Source: Cladopsammia gracilis (lineage: Eukaryota > Cnidaria > Anthozoa > Scleractinia > Dendrophylliidae). Taken from it: a DNA stretch of 64,000 nt. Positions within the stretch are counted from its first letter, which is position 1. Each line of letters starts with the position of its first letter. This document shows, piece after piece, positions 1 through 9,162 of the stretch. The translations under genes and the position numbers were made by a program. Location: assembly GCA_022457155.1 (NCBI GenBank), contig JAJGOT010000058.1, positions 248,001-312,000 on the forward strand. Reading direction: 5' to 3'. The notes under the pieces are model-generated. The model saw only the letters and a list, made by a program, of their open reading frames with translations. It was not told the origin of the DNA and searched no databases.

Positions 1-2
1 TT

Positions 3-116
3 AAAGCCCTCGCTAAGGATGACCGCACATCAGCCATTGCTGACCATGTTAACACCACTGGACACAACATCAAGTGGGATTATTTTGATATCTTAGCGTC
101 GGGCAAAACTGATTAA
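3..116 (+). pseudogene. Penelope-like element C-terminal GIY-YIG region, fragment
   Basis: The frame starting at position 3 encodes a tail containing SAIADHVNTTGHNIKWDYF and ILASGKTD, then a stop. This resembles the conserved end of the GIY-YIG endonuclease domain of Penelope-like retroelements (PLEs) in cnidarians. The more complete copy at 59863-60165 shows the upstream YKASCWDC and KTKRRLHDRKTEHFKAL parts. Compared with the minus-strand PLE at 59743-59862, this copy stops directly after GKTD and lacks the last 30 or so residues, so it is deleted and inactive. The 5' part lies outside the window. Confidence 0.75.
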
Positions 117-127
117 CACTAACGGTC

Positions 128-167
128 ACTTTTGAAAATGTATGTAGTAGCATACGAAACGTCGAGT
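128..167 (+). ncRNA. Degenerate hammerhead-ribozyme-like motif in a Penelope 3' region
   Basis: The order of elements is ACTT, TTGAAAA, a 5-bp hairpin GTATG-TAGTAG-CATAC, GAAAC, GTC, GAGT. This is the order of a type I hammerhead with a minimal stem III: stem I, box 1, stem II, GAAA, cleavage triplet GTC, stem I. Box 1 should read CTGANGA; here it is TTGAAAA, so two catalytic-core positions are changed and cleavage activity is doubtful. Hammerhead motifs are known in PLEs, which supports the reading. Copies lie at 60177-60216 (+) and 59605-59644 (-). Confidence 0.5.
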
Positions 168-425
168 TTTTATCAAAAATGAATAAGTTCAATATGTTTA
201 TCACCGCGGTTTGTGTTCTATTTCTCATCAAACTACGATGGCCCAAGAATAAAAGTCTTTACGATACCTGTCGTTAATTTTGTTGCGCTAAAAATCGTCC
301 TTGCGAATCGTCCCGTGTAACATCACCTTAACTAGACATCGCTTTTTTTCGTTTCAAACTGGTCTTGTGGAGGACTGAGAAAGGGGGGAGAAGCCTTTGC
401 TACAAATAGTAAAAAAATAGCTGTT

Positions 426-737
426 TTGGGTGGGGGGTATTACGCATGGGTATATATTAACATCAGCCGAACATTGCAGACTTCTCAGGATTTCGGTGAC
501 TATTTTAGAACAACGACCGGGAAAATTAACTCTTCAGAGCCACACGCTCGATTTCGAAACGAAGCTCGCCACACGCTTCTGAGGTACACGGATCTACAAC
601 CCTGGCCAATACTCTTGGAACACTACCGAACTCTTCAATATAACGCATTCCCCCTCCCCCCTAGTGGAATGTTGACCTTACGGGTACAAAACGTTTTCAC
701 AGCAATTAACCTTGCTGCGAATAGGTGGAGACTGTAA
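426..737 (+). other. Unidentified 103-codon open frame inside the 2.5-kb repeat
   Basis: A frame without an ATG (it opens at TTG) runs for 103 codons and ends in a stop at 735-737. I do not recognise the product; it has no signal peptide, no membrane segment and no cysteine pattern. In the copy at 60475-60786 the two substitutions I see in this frame (TCT/TCG and CGC/CGT) are both synonymous, which hints at constraint but is far too few to prove it. It could be an exon-like fragment of a mobile element. Flanking sequence offers no convincing splice sites. Confidence 0.2.
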
Positions 738-1196
738 TAGCACGGGATAAGAATATATTAGGGAAGGGTATTTTTTGCGTGCAATTTCAGTTAGTGTCCC
801 AAAAAGTATTGCCCAGGGTTGTAGCTAACTCGTACTCGTCGAAACAGCAGAAATTCAGCCAGGACTTGTGCCAACAAGAGTTTATTCAAACCACTGTAGT
901 AACCATGTCGCAAGCTTGATGTGACAGATTAACAAGGTCAAGATAACCTGCTTGTATTATTTCATGACTAAGCTATTTCTTTCTTTAACCTATGTTCACG
1001 TGAAACTGCATTATTAGAATATCTATATGACAAAAGTAAATTCTTGAAACAAACATTTAACAAAAGAATTGCTGACTTAGCTACTGCTTGTAGAAACAAG
1101 GCTACATCAAGAGAAGTGCTGACTATACGATCGACGAAACAAAGGGCTCAATATAACTAGTACATGACAGAACTTTTTGATAATGCAGCTCAAAAT

Positions 1197-1293
1197 ATTA
1201 GCTCAGTTAATAGAGCACCGTTAATAGAGCACCTAGAGCTCAGTTGATAGAGCACCGGTCTGCAGAGCGGGAGGTCTCGGGTTCGAACCCCAG

Positions 1294-1329
<36 letters not shown>

Positions 1330-1600
1330 TGAAGGTGCTGCCTTTGCTATGACATCGGCAAATGGTTAGACCTTCACGTGGCTCGGATGACCACGTAGAA
1401 ATGGCGGTCCCGTCTCCCATGGGGACGTAAAAGAACCACTGAGGACGTAACAAACCCTGGCTGTGACCACCCTCAGTGTCAGTACTTGTTCATGGGTGGG
1501 GTGGGTCTGATTGATTGTGAAGCGCATTTGAATATGTATATAGAATTTGCGCTATACAAATGCATATTATTATATTATTATTATATTATATTCATGTTAT
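1197..1600 (+). mobile_element. tRNA(Cys)-derived SINE
   Basis: The head at 1231-1302 is tRNA-like. It has an A-box-like GCTCAGTTGATAGAGCA, a loop CTGCAGA with GCA at the anticodon position (Cys), and a perfect B box GGGTTCGAACCCCAG. The A-box region is preceded by degenerate repeats of itself (1201-1230). A body of about 270 bp follows, ending in a GCGCTATAC...(ATT)n tail at about 1550-1600, typical of SINEs mobilised by a partner LINE. Pol III transcription would start near 1197. A near-identical copy lies at 61245-61648 because it travels with the 2.5-kb repeat. Confidence 0.75.
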
Positions 1601-2383
1601 CTATCCCAGAAGCGCTCAGGCATACAGCGATGACAGGACTTCTACCTGGATGGACCAGAAAGGATGTACAAAATTTGCCTAGATTTTCAAATGCGGCTCA
1701 AATTATTATTTATGTTATATATCCCAGAAGAGTCATTTGAGATTCGGTGTTTATTTGAACTCGGTATTACGCAACTGACGGCTATTAATGAAAAAATGCA
1801 CTTTCTTTCTTGTTCAGTTCAATCTTTTTTTTTTTTAATACGGTACCCTCAGTACGCTTTGCTTCAATACCAATTATAATAGTTACAGCGTATATGCACT
1901 CAATTGCTATTTCTGAATAAATCTGACAATGAAACATCAACAGCGGCTTCTGAGTATCCCTTAATTAGTATCCCTGCCTTGAGTATTGTAGCAAACCTCG
2001 AAAAAATGCAGAGAAAACGATTTTGCAAAATCTTTGCAATACTCTTGTTGTGTTGCTAAACACAAGAGTGTTTACTACAGGTCAGCAGCTGACGTGACAT
2101 CGGCCGTATAGCCTCGCTTTGGTTTCAAAATTACTAAGATCCCGGATGTTGCGTGACGTCATACGCGCATGTTTTGCGACGTCATACGCGCCCGCGAGCT
2201 AAACATTCCGCTAGCTATGACCATGACAAATGACGGGCATGGGTTCTTTGAGTATGGGGTTCCGCGTATGTAAAAATAGAAAGAAAAACGTAAAGAAATC
2301 CAGATTTACTGACGGACAAGCACGAACTCCGAGCAATCTTCTCATCTTCTATAAAACAAGTTAATATTGTTCTTAGGCTATCG

Positions 2384-2543
2384 TAACTTGATAAGAAATA
2401 AAACACAAACAGCGGTGATAAACATGGTAAACCAACGCATTTTTATAATAAGCTTAGCATACGAAACGTCAAGTTTATTATAAAAATGCGTTGGTTTGTC
2501 ATGTTTATCACCGCTGTTTGTGATTTATTTCTTATCAAGTTAA
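2384..2543. repeat. Near-perfect 160-bp palindrome of Penelope 3' end
   Basis: The two arms (about 2384-2452 and 2478-2543) are reverse complements beginning TAACTTGATAAGAAAT and ATTTCTTATCAAGTTA. The centre is GCATACGAAACGTCAAG, the same core as the hammerhead-like motif at 128-167 but without box 1 and the 5' half of stem II. Tail-to-tail 3' ends fit the inverted pLTR arrangement of Penelope-like elements. The copy is at 62447-62606. Confidence 0.65.
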
Positions 2544-3805
2544 TAAGACTTCGTTTCCTTTAGAACAACGTGACTACCTCCCCAGGAAAATTTTTTCCAA
2601 TAATCTTCAATAGAGTTATCACTAGGATTTCATTCAAAGAGCAAAAGTTAACACATTTTAGGTTAACAAACTTCCTGTGACACCGTCGATAGCATAGTGT
2701 CTACACGCACATGTGCAGTGGACACAAAAATCAAACTGCTGAACAGCTGGTGACACTTTGGTCAATTGAGGATTTCATCGCTAGCTTGTCGAATCGAAAA
2801 GGCTTTGTTGATTGTAAGAGTCAAACTCCTTCATACAACTAAAGTTAAATACAATAGAAAGAATTTAAGTCGACTCCGAAATATTAAGTTAATTTGTTTT
2901 ATTTCACTTTATTAATTATTTATTAATTATTAATCCTAGTTTGCTTGGTACAGCCCTTTAGTTACCCTTCCTATTATTTTTATATACTAAGCAAACATCT
3001 GACATGGATTGTCTTAAATTTCTTTTTTAAGTTTAAGTTATCCGTGTAGATCAGTTCCTTGGTTCGGTCATATCCTGCATTAATCTCGTTGTCGTGAAGT
3101 TATTGGTCGCTACGAAGAAAAAGTATGCGGATAATTAGCCAGCTTAGTGTGGTAGGCAAAAATTTGATTTCTTTTTTGGTGTAATTTTTAATAATAGTAG
3201 CCCCAAGAGGTTTAAATATAAGTTAAGTGAAAAACCAAGTTAGAAAGCGAAAATGGTTACTTGAAAGCAAACCTTATGTAAAGAGCAATTGGATTGTCAA
3301 GGAGAGGGGGAGGGGGGGGGGGGGAGGACGGGTTACTCAGTGTGTTTTATTCGGGAGGCTCCCGCCGGAAGTTCAACCCCTTACTCTTTCGCATTCCGAA
3401 CATCTATTGTAATGATACCCTTTTCACATACATGAAAAATATTTATTTCTTATACCTCAACGATAAGTCAAATACACGGGGTCACATAAAAGCTGTGAAT
3501 GTAATGTAAAGCTGTGAATGTGCGTAATGTTTCAGAATAATTTCGTGTTATTTCTGTCACCTTTTTGCTATCCTTTTCAATTGCTACCCTTTCAGTTCCC
3601 ACTCCATTTTTTCGACCTTTCAAATACTAAAACTTCAAATGTCTCCACTGTTTCGTATACTACGGGAGCGAAAAAGGCATCCTTTCGGGCGGAGCCCCTC
3701 TCGTTCATATTGGCAAGTAACACCAAGTCACGTGCTTAAAGCACTAGCATTACGCGCGAGCGTTTCGACGTGTCAAGTGGCTGAAAATAAAGCATCGTAT
3801 TTACC

Positions 3806-3930
3806 TCAGTAAGTCGGGGGGCAAAGGTTGCACGGCTTAGGACAGTTTTCTGCCATGTAGTCTGGGTGGGTTTTGCAGTAGTTCGACTTAGCAGCTTTAA
3901 AAGCACACTGCCGAAGTTTATCTTTGCAGT
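3806..3930 (-). CDS. ShKT-domain last exon, copy 1
   Basis: An acceptor (TTTTACAG) at 3931-3938 opens a 2-nt-plus-41-codon exon ending in TGA at 3808-3806. The frame gives a compact domain with six cysteines in ShKT order, including the typical YCKTHPDYMAENC followed by a CxxC. It ends PPTY-stop, so ShKT would be the C-terminus. ShKT modules occur in secreted cnidarian proteins, both toxin-like and enzyme-associated; here, attached to vWA modules, a structural role is more likely. A GTAAAT follows the stop but would lie in the 3' UTR. Confidence 0.6.
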
Positions 3931-6320
3931 CTGTAAAATATAGCAAAGAAAAATACTGTGAATACACATTAGGCTTTAACAGATCACCGACAATCTAAGA
4001 ATGTCTTGTCGTTATTGCTTTTGTATGAGGCACCCATAACCTCTATATAACCTCTATATAACCTCTTATTAAGCCATAAACATAACAGACTCGAGGTCTT
4101 CGATAACCTGGCAAACTTAAGCTATTCAAGTCGAAAGAGGACGCGAAACGCTAGACTTCATTTAACAAACTTTCGTCACTGCCACAGGGGAAAATACGCT
4201 CATTATGAAGTGGAAAGAAAGGTAAATAAACGAATGACTTGAAAGTTTACTTCGTATTCTTGTCTGTGAAAATCAAAAGTTTCCGTGATGATCAAAGATT
4301 CAATGCGCTCGATGCCTTTTTTACGTTCATTTCTCTGGGTTTTTAGGTCAAATTGAACCTGATAGTTCCAAGTAAAATGTTTTTATTATGGTAAAAAGCA
4401 AATAGATTTTAGTTGGACATTATTTGTCCATTAATTAGTTTACCTATATCTTGCCCTTCTCCATTTTTTTTTTCTATCTTGATAACTTCAGAAAACGTTT
4501 TTAATAACAATACATGGAGTAAATAAATAAATAAAAATGTTTCACGCCATATAAAATAGCATGGTAAAAACAGTTGCAGAATTACTCGCTTTCGCTCGTA
4601 ATTCCCCCCTCTGTTTTGACCATGCTACGACGTCAAACTTTATTTATCAGAGGACATATGATGGTCAACTAAAATCTATTTGTTAATTTATTAATTAATT
4701 AATTAATATTTATTTCTCATAACCAGAAACCCGTAAGTGCCAGGTTGAAACGTGTACGCGCATTCACAGCTTCGGAATATTCATTTTTTGCTTAGTATAA
4801 GTACCATATTTGGAAACTCCTCGTTCCCTCGAGATTGGAAGCAAGTTGTTCTAGCGAATTGATTGGTTAATATTTTTATCTTGATTTCCCAAATATGGCT
4901 GTAACAACTTCTTAGCAAAATGAATAATCGGAAGCTTGTTTTGAAGCGTACAAGAGACAGGTGCATGTTCAGTCAACCCACTTTTGGGTTTCTGTCATAA
5001 CGTATAACACGAATATATATTGAAAAGTGCTAGAATAAAGAAACCCTCAGCAGCTTTTACAAACTAGTCTCCCTAGGCCTGTAAGTTAACATAAGATCTA
5101 TTAAAATTCAAAACAGAAAAGAAAAGATACACTTAGCTATACATACCCGTGCTAATTCCGGGAACCTTTCTTCGCAGTGGCTCTGTGAAATCAAAGTAGG
5201 CAAGGTTACATTGACGTAATAAAAAGAACGATGTTGCGTGAGGCAAAAAATGGGAAAAGTTTAAACTTTCTACATTGATTTGTTTGTTCATCTTTTCACA
5301 ATTTGTCGAGAATTAGTAAAGAAAACTATCTATCCAAAACAAAGTAGGGGTCACCGACCATCCAAGCGAGTTAAGTCTAAGCAAAATTGACACAACGGCT
5401 ACCATCCCTTTGTGCTGATAAATTTCTTCCTTGGCGCACGTGATCTTACATTGCGTAGCATGGAGTTGCGACATGGATTGCGTGTGCAGTAAGGATGCGC
5501 ATAAAGCCATGAACAATTAGCGCGAACGTTTCAAAACCCCCGAATTGGAAAGTCACTTTTGTTAGACATTTTGAATTTGATAATAGATACAACTTTCGTT
5601 TGCAGAGACGTTTTTATACGATATTTTGGCCCCAGGAGCCTACCCTTCCCCATGTGCCCGAGTACCAGAACAACCAAGGAGCTTCTGTGTAAATGAGGTG
5701 ATTTTGTAGCATATCGTTGTTTCTCAAAAAGTTGCGTCCCCTGTTACACTTGGGTAAAATGACGCCAAAGGCATAGAAAAATAGGTTAGTGTGCAAGTAA
5801 AGCCGGCTAGGGGAAACTCACCTGATCGGATATAAAAAAATACCTCATGAGTAATACATTCTTTTTAAATTTAAGGGTATTGAATTGAGTGTGGAAAGAG
5901 ATTTCGCGGTTGCTTTGGTTTTGCATTGCTGTGCTTTGTGATTAGCCGAAAATTCTCGCACTACTTTCGTATTCAGTCAGAGGTAAGACCACCAAAACCA
6001 ATTGTAACTTGTTCGCACGCGTTTTCCTGCGCAAGGCGCCAGTCCGGCGGCCCAAGTGTATTTGCTTTGAGTTTTGATTGGTTCATTGCATTGTCTGCTT
6101 CTGTTATGATTGGCCAGAGTAACTACTTTGGTTTTGCCCTTTGAAAACCGTAACCGAAACACAAGGCTATTGTTACATCAGTCACAAACTAATACTGATA
6201 CTCACTGCAGGCGTCTTTGAGCAACAGTTTCACCTTGTTTATCACAACATTCTTGTTGTTGTCCACCACAACATCCGTATTCCTTTCTGTCATCAACCTG
6301 AGTCTTCTTTCCCTTGTATA
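3806..6320 (-). pseudogene. Truncated vWA-ShKT secreted protein gene, copy 1
   Basis: This is the 3' part of a multi-exon gene. Reading leftwards it has a vWA-B exon remnant (6320-6206), a possible 105-nt exon (5748-5644), a possible 36-nt exon (5182-5147) and a last ShKT exon (3930-3806). Intact relatives are copies 2 (9038-12842) and 3 (44963-49823). Here the vWA-B exon is cut after about 115 nt at 6320, where CR1-like LINE sequence begins. All upstream exons, including the first vWA, are missing, so no functional product is expected. The retained last exon is still open. The gene family is inferred to encode a secreted, cysteine-rich adhesion or matrix-type protein. Confidence 0.65.
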
Positions 6321-6852
6321 AGCCAAGCTCATCCAACAAATCACTCGAGCGAATCTCATAATTAGAAAGGGTGACAATTCTGGCAGCCCTATTTTGCAGC
6401 TTTTGGAGTTTGTCTGATAGACCCTTACCAATATTGTCCCACACAGGACTACAATAATTGAAAAAGGGCATTACAAGTGCATTGTATATATTTATTCTAG
6501 TTTCAAATGGTATGATAGTACTAATACGCTTTAAGACTGCAAGACCAGCAGTTATTTTCTTTGAAACATCATTAATATGTGGGCGTCAGGTAAGAGATTC
6601 GTCAATGTGAACTCCAAGGGTTTTATGTTTAAATACCCTTTCCTGCGGTTTATTGTTTACTTGTACGGTAAAGTCACTATGTAACTGTGATAATTTACAT
6701 GGACTCCCGATAAGCATGTATTTTGTTTTCTTGACATTCTGAGTCAATTTGTTAGCCGTCAGCCATGATTGAATTAAATTCATATCATGATTCATTTTAT
6801 ATTCAAGGTCATATGGGTTCTTCGAATGAGGTAAGGGTAGTATCATCTGCAT
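6321..6852 (-). mobile_element. CR1-like LINE fragment (RT C-terminal part)
   Basis: Minus-strand frames read from about 6852: an ADDTTLP reverse-transcriptase box (frame-shifted), then NLIQSWLTANKLTQNVKKTK, then after further frame breaks NYCSPVWDNIGKGLSDKLQK and AARIVTLSNYEIRSSDLLDE. These are the usual thumb and C-terminal landmarks of CR1/L2-type LINE ORF2. The same sequence is longer at 22083-23060. The junction at 6320/6321 interrupts the vWA-B exon of copy 1. It is truncated at both ends and frame-shifted, therefore dead. Confidence 0.75.
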
Positions 6853-7076
6853 ACATCCACGATCTTATTGGCCTGCTTACATGAGCAGCTTAGACCTACG
6901 ATAGCCTGCATGACAGGCGCTTTAAGCTTGCCGCACACTTGAGGAAAGTGCTGAGCAAAATTCCTCGCGAAGTAGTTAGCTCAGCTGTTTGGTATGTACT
7001 TGGTGTATCCCTTATTATTTTGTATTTAAACACTTAGTTTTTATTTCAGTAGAAAAAGAAGATAAAAACAGCAGAA

Positions 7077-7143
7077 TAGGGAATCGAACCCGGGCCGTAT
7101 GATCTACTCCATGCACACTATCCACTGTACCACCGAGGACTAG
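7077..7143 (-). repeat. tRNA-like sequence (Glu-type), probably SINE-derived
   Basis: On the minus strand TCCTCGGTGGTACAGTGGAT resembles a tRNA 5' half with an A box, and GCCCGGGTTCGATTCCC is a good B box and T arm. The anticodon arm does not pair well, so this is probably a pseudo-tRNA or SINE head rather than a working tRNA gene. Confidence 0.45.
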
Positions 7144-7782
7144 CTGCCGGAAATTGTGATTTTTAAGGGATATAAGATAATATGCTGCTAGCCCGACTAT
7201 ATATAAGAACTAACCCTTTCGATACACTGGAAATACTGGAATCAGTGTTTAACCCTAAATACTAAAATCAGTGCTTCAACCCTATTTACAGTAATCCGAC
7301 CCTAAATTACACTGCAATATATCTAATATCTATATCTCCCTTATCAAGGAGCTTACGAATCGACGACTTTCGCACGACGACGCCGTTGATTGCGTGACAT
7401 GCCTACTGCGCATGCTTTTGTGGGCAGTTGCCGGCGTCGAGCCAAAGTCGACGACGTTGTTTTGAGCAAATTGACGGCGTCGCCAAAACAGCAGAACGTG
7501 AGCTGAGTTTTCGAAGTTTTCTCTCGTTAATTCAGGGGATTCTGCAAGATAATTCAAGAATCACATCAGGGAGATGTTCTTGACATAAATGCTTCTGACT
7601 TTTTGTCCGTTTTCATTCAAGCAACGCCCCAAAATATCAAGTAGAAATATGGCAAGTGAAACAAATGAAACGCCAAGTGACACGAAAAGGTAAGGATGAG
7701 ATTGCTGAATGAAAACTCGTTTACCTACCTTTTTTATGCTTCAACGGCGTGGCTTCGCTTCCTTTTACTATTCTTCGTGAAA

Positions 7783-7920
7783 TCCCTACCCTTTCATATA
7801 CTTCAACTCGTGAAATCCCGACCCTTTCATATACCTGTAGCCTCAAAAAGGTACCCCTTTCGGGCGGAGCATCCCAGTATAGCCCATTATAGGGAGTAAC
7901 CCCCCCCCCCCCCCGGGTCG
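7783..7920 (+). repeat. Interspersed repeat ending in a long C run
   Basis: The segment from GAAATCCCGACCCTTTCATA to the poly-C run (7900-7915) recurs inverted at about 13729-13848, where it ends in 18 G. The phrase CTTTCGGGCGGAGC also occurs at about 3682 and 8915 within the vWA copies. I cannot name the family. These two inverted copies roughly bracket vWA copy 2. Confidence 0.55.
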
Positions 7921-9037
7921 AGACGAAGGGAAAATGAGCCGCTACACAAATTAACCCATGGGGCATTGCAAGTCGTGACGCACACCGCCTGGGTCAATTG
8001 AGGATTTCATCACTAGCTTGTCGAATCGAAAAGGCTTTGTTGATTGTAAGAGTCAAACTCCTTCATACAACTAACGTAACAATAAAGAATTTAAGTCGAC
8101 TCTGCAATATTAAGTTAATTTGTTTTATTTCACTTTATTAATTATTTATTAATTATTAATCCTAGTTTGCTTGGTACAGCCCTTTAGTTACCCTTCCTAT
8201 TATTTTTATATACTAAGCAAACATCTGACATGGATTGTCTTATATTTACTTTTTTAAGTTTAAGTTATCCGTGTAGATCAGTTCCTTGGTTCGGTCATAT
8301 CCTGCATTGAATCTCGTTGTCGTGAAGTTATTGGTCGCTACGAAAAAAAAGTATGCGGATAATTAGCCAGCTTAGTGTGGTAGGCAAAAATTTGATTTCT
8401 TTTTTGGTGTAATTTTTAATAATAGTAGCCCCAAGAGGTTTAAACATAAGTTAAGTGAAAAACCAAGTTAGAAAGCGAAAATAGTTACTTGAAAGCAAAC
8501 CTTATGTAAAGAGCAATTGGATTGCTAAGGAAAGGGGGGGGGAGGGGGGAGGGGGGAGGACGGGTTACTCAGTGTGTTTTATTCGGGAGGCTCCCGCCGG
8601 AAGTTCAACCCCTTACTCTTTCACATTCCGAACATCTATTGTAACGATACCCTTTTCACATACATGAAAAATATTTATTTCTTATACCTCAACGATAAGT
8701 CAAATATACGGGGTCACATAAAAGCTGTGAATGTAATGTAAAGCTGTGAATGTGCGTAATGTTTCAGAATAATTTCGTGTTATTTCTGTCACCTTTTTCC
8801 TATCCTTTTCAATTGCTACCCTTTCAGTTCCCACTCCATTTTTTCGACCTTTCAAATACTAAAATTTCAAATGTCTCCACTGTTCCGTATACTACGGGAG
8901 CGAAAAAGGCATCCTTTCGGGCGGAGCCTCTCTCGTTCATATTGGCAAGTATCACTAAGTCACGTGCTTAAAGCACTAGGATTACGCGCGAGCGTTTCGA
9001 CGTGTCAAGTGGCTGAAAATAAAACATCGTATTTACC

Positions 9038-9162
9038 TCAGTAAGTCGGGGGGCAAAGGTTGCACGGCTTAGGACAGTTTTCTGCCATGTAGTCTGGGTG
9101 GGTTTTGCAGTAGTTCGACTTAGCAGCTTTAGAAGCACAATGCCGAAGTTTATCTTTGCAGT
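9038..9162 (-). CDS. ShKT-domain last exon, copy 2
   Basis: This is homologous to 3806-3930: acceptor at 9163-9170, 2 nt plus 40 sense codons, TGA at 9040-9038. Six cysteines are in ShKT order, with the segment YCKTHPDYMAENC and a final CxxC. It differs from copy 1 at two residues near the second cysteine. Confidence 0.6.

Larger units (their letters stand above)
1..2543. repeat. Left copy of a 2.5-kb near-identical direct repeat
   Basis: The whole block recurs at 60050-62606 with only a handful of substitutions and small indels, for example an 18-bp difference near 2112 versus 62158. It is composite: a Penelope-like 3' end, an unidentified 426-737 open frame, a tRNA-derived SINE and a terminal palindrome. 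Homology stops right after the palindrome at about 2543; beyond it this copy enters the vWA gene cluster and the other copy enters a LINE. Such high identity means either a recent segmental duplication or an assembly duplication. The window starts inside the block, so its left limit is unknown. Confidence 0.9.

Noticed and set aside
1231..1302. Functional tRNA-Cys gene
   Set aside because: The acceptor stem and part of the anticodon stem do not pair, and a SINE body and (ATT)n tail follow.
1190..1453. 87-residue minus-strand frame over the SINE (also 61238-61501)
   Set aside because: Antisense frame of a tRNA-derived SINE; no independent evidence of coding.
5400..5520. Cysteine-containing frame (around YCTRNPCRNSMLRN, minus strand) as an additional exon of the vWA gene
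   Set aside because: Changes between copies are mostly non-synonymous, copy 2 has a deletion next to it, and no consistent splice pair is present.
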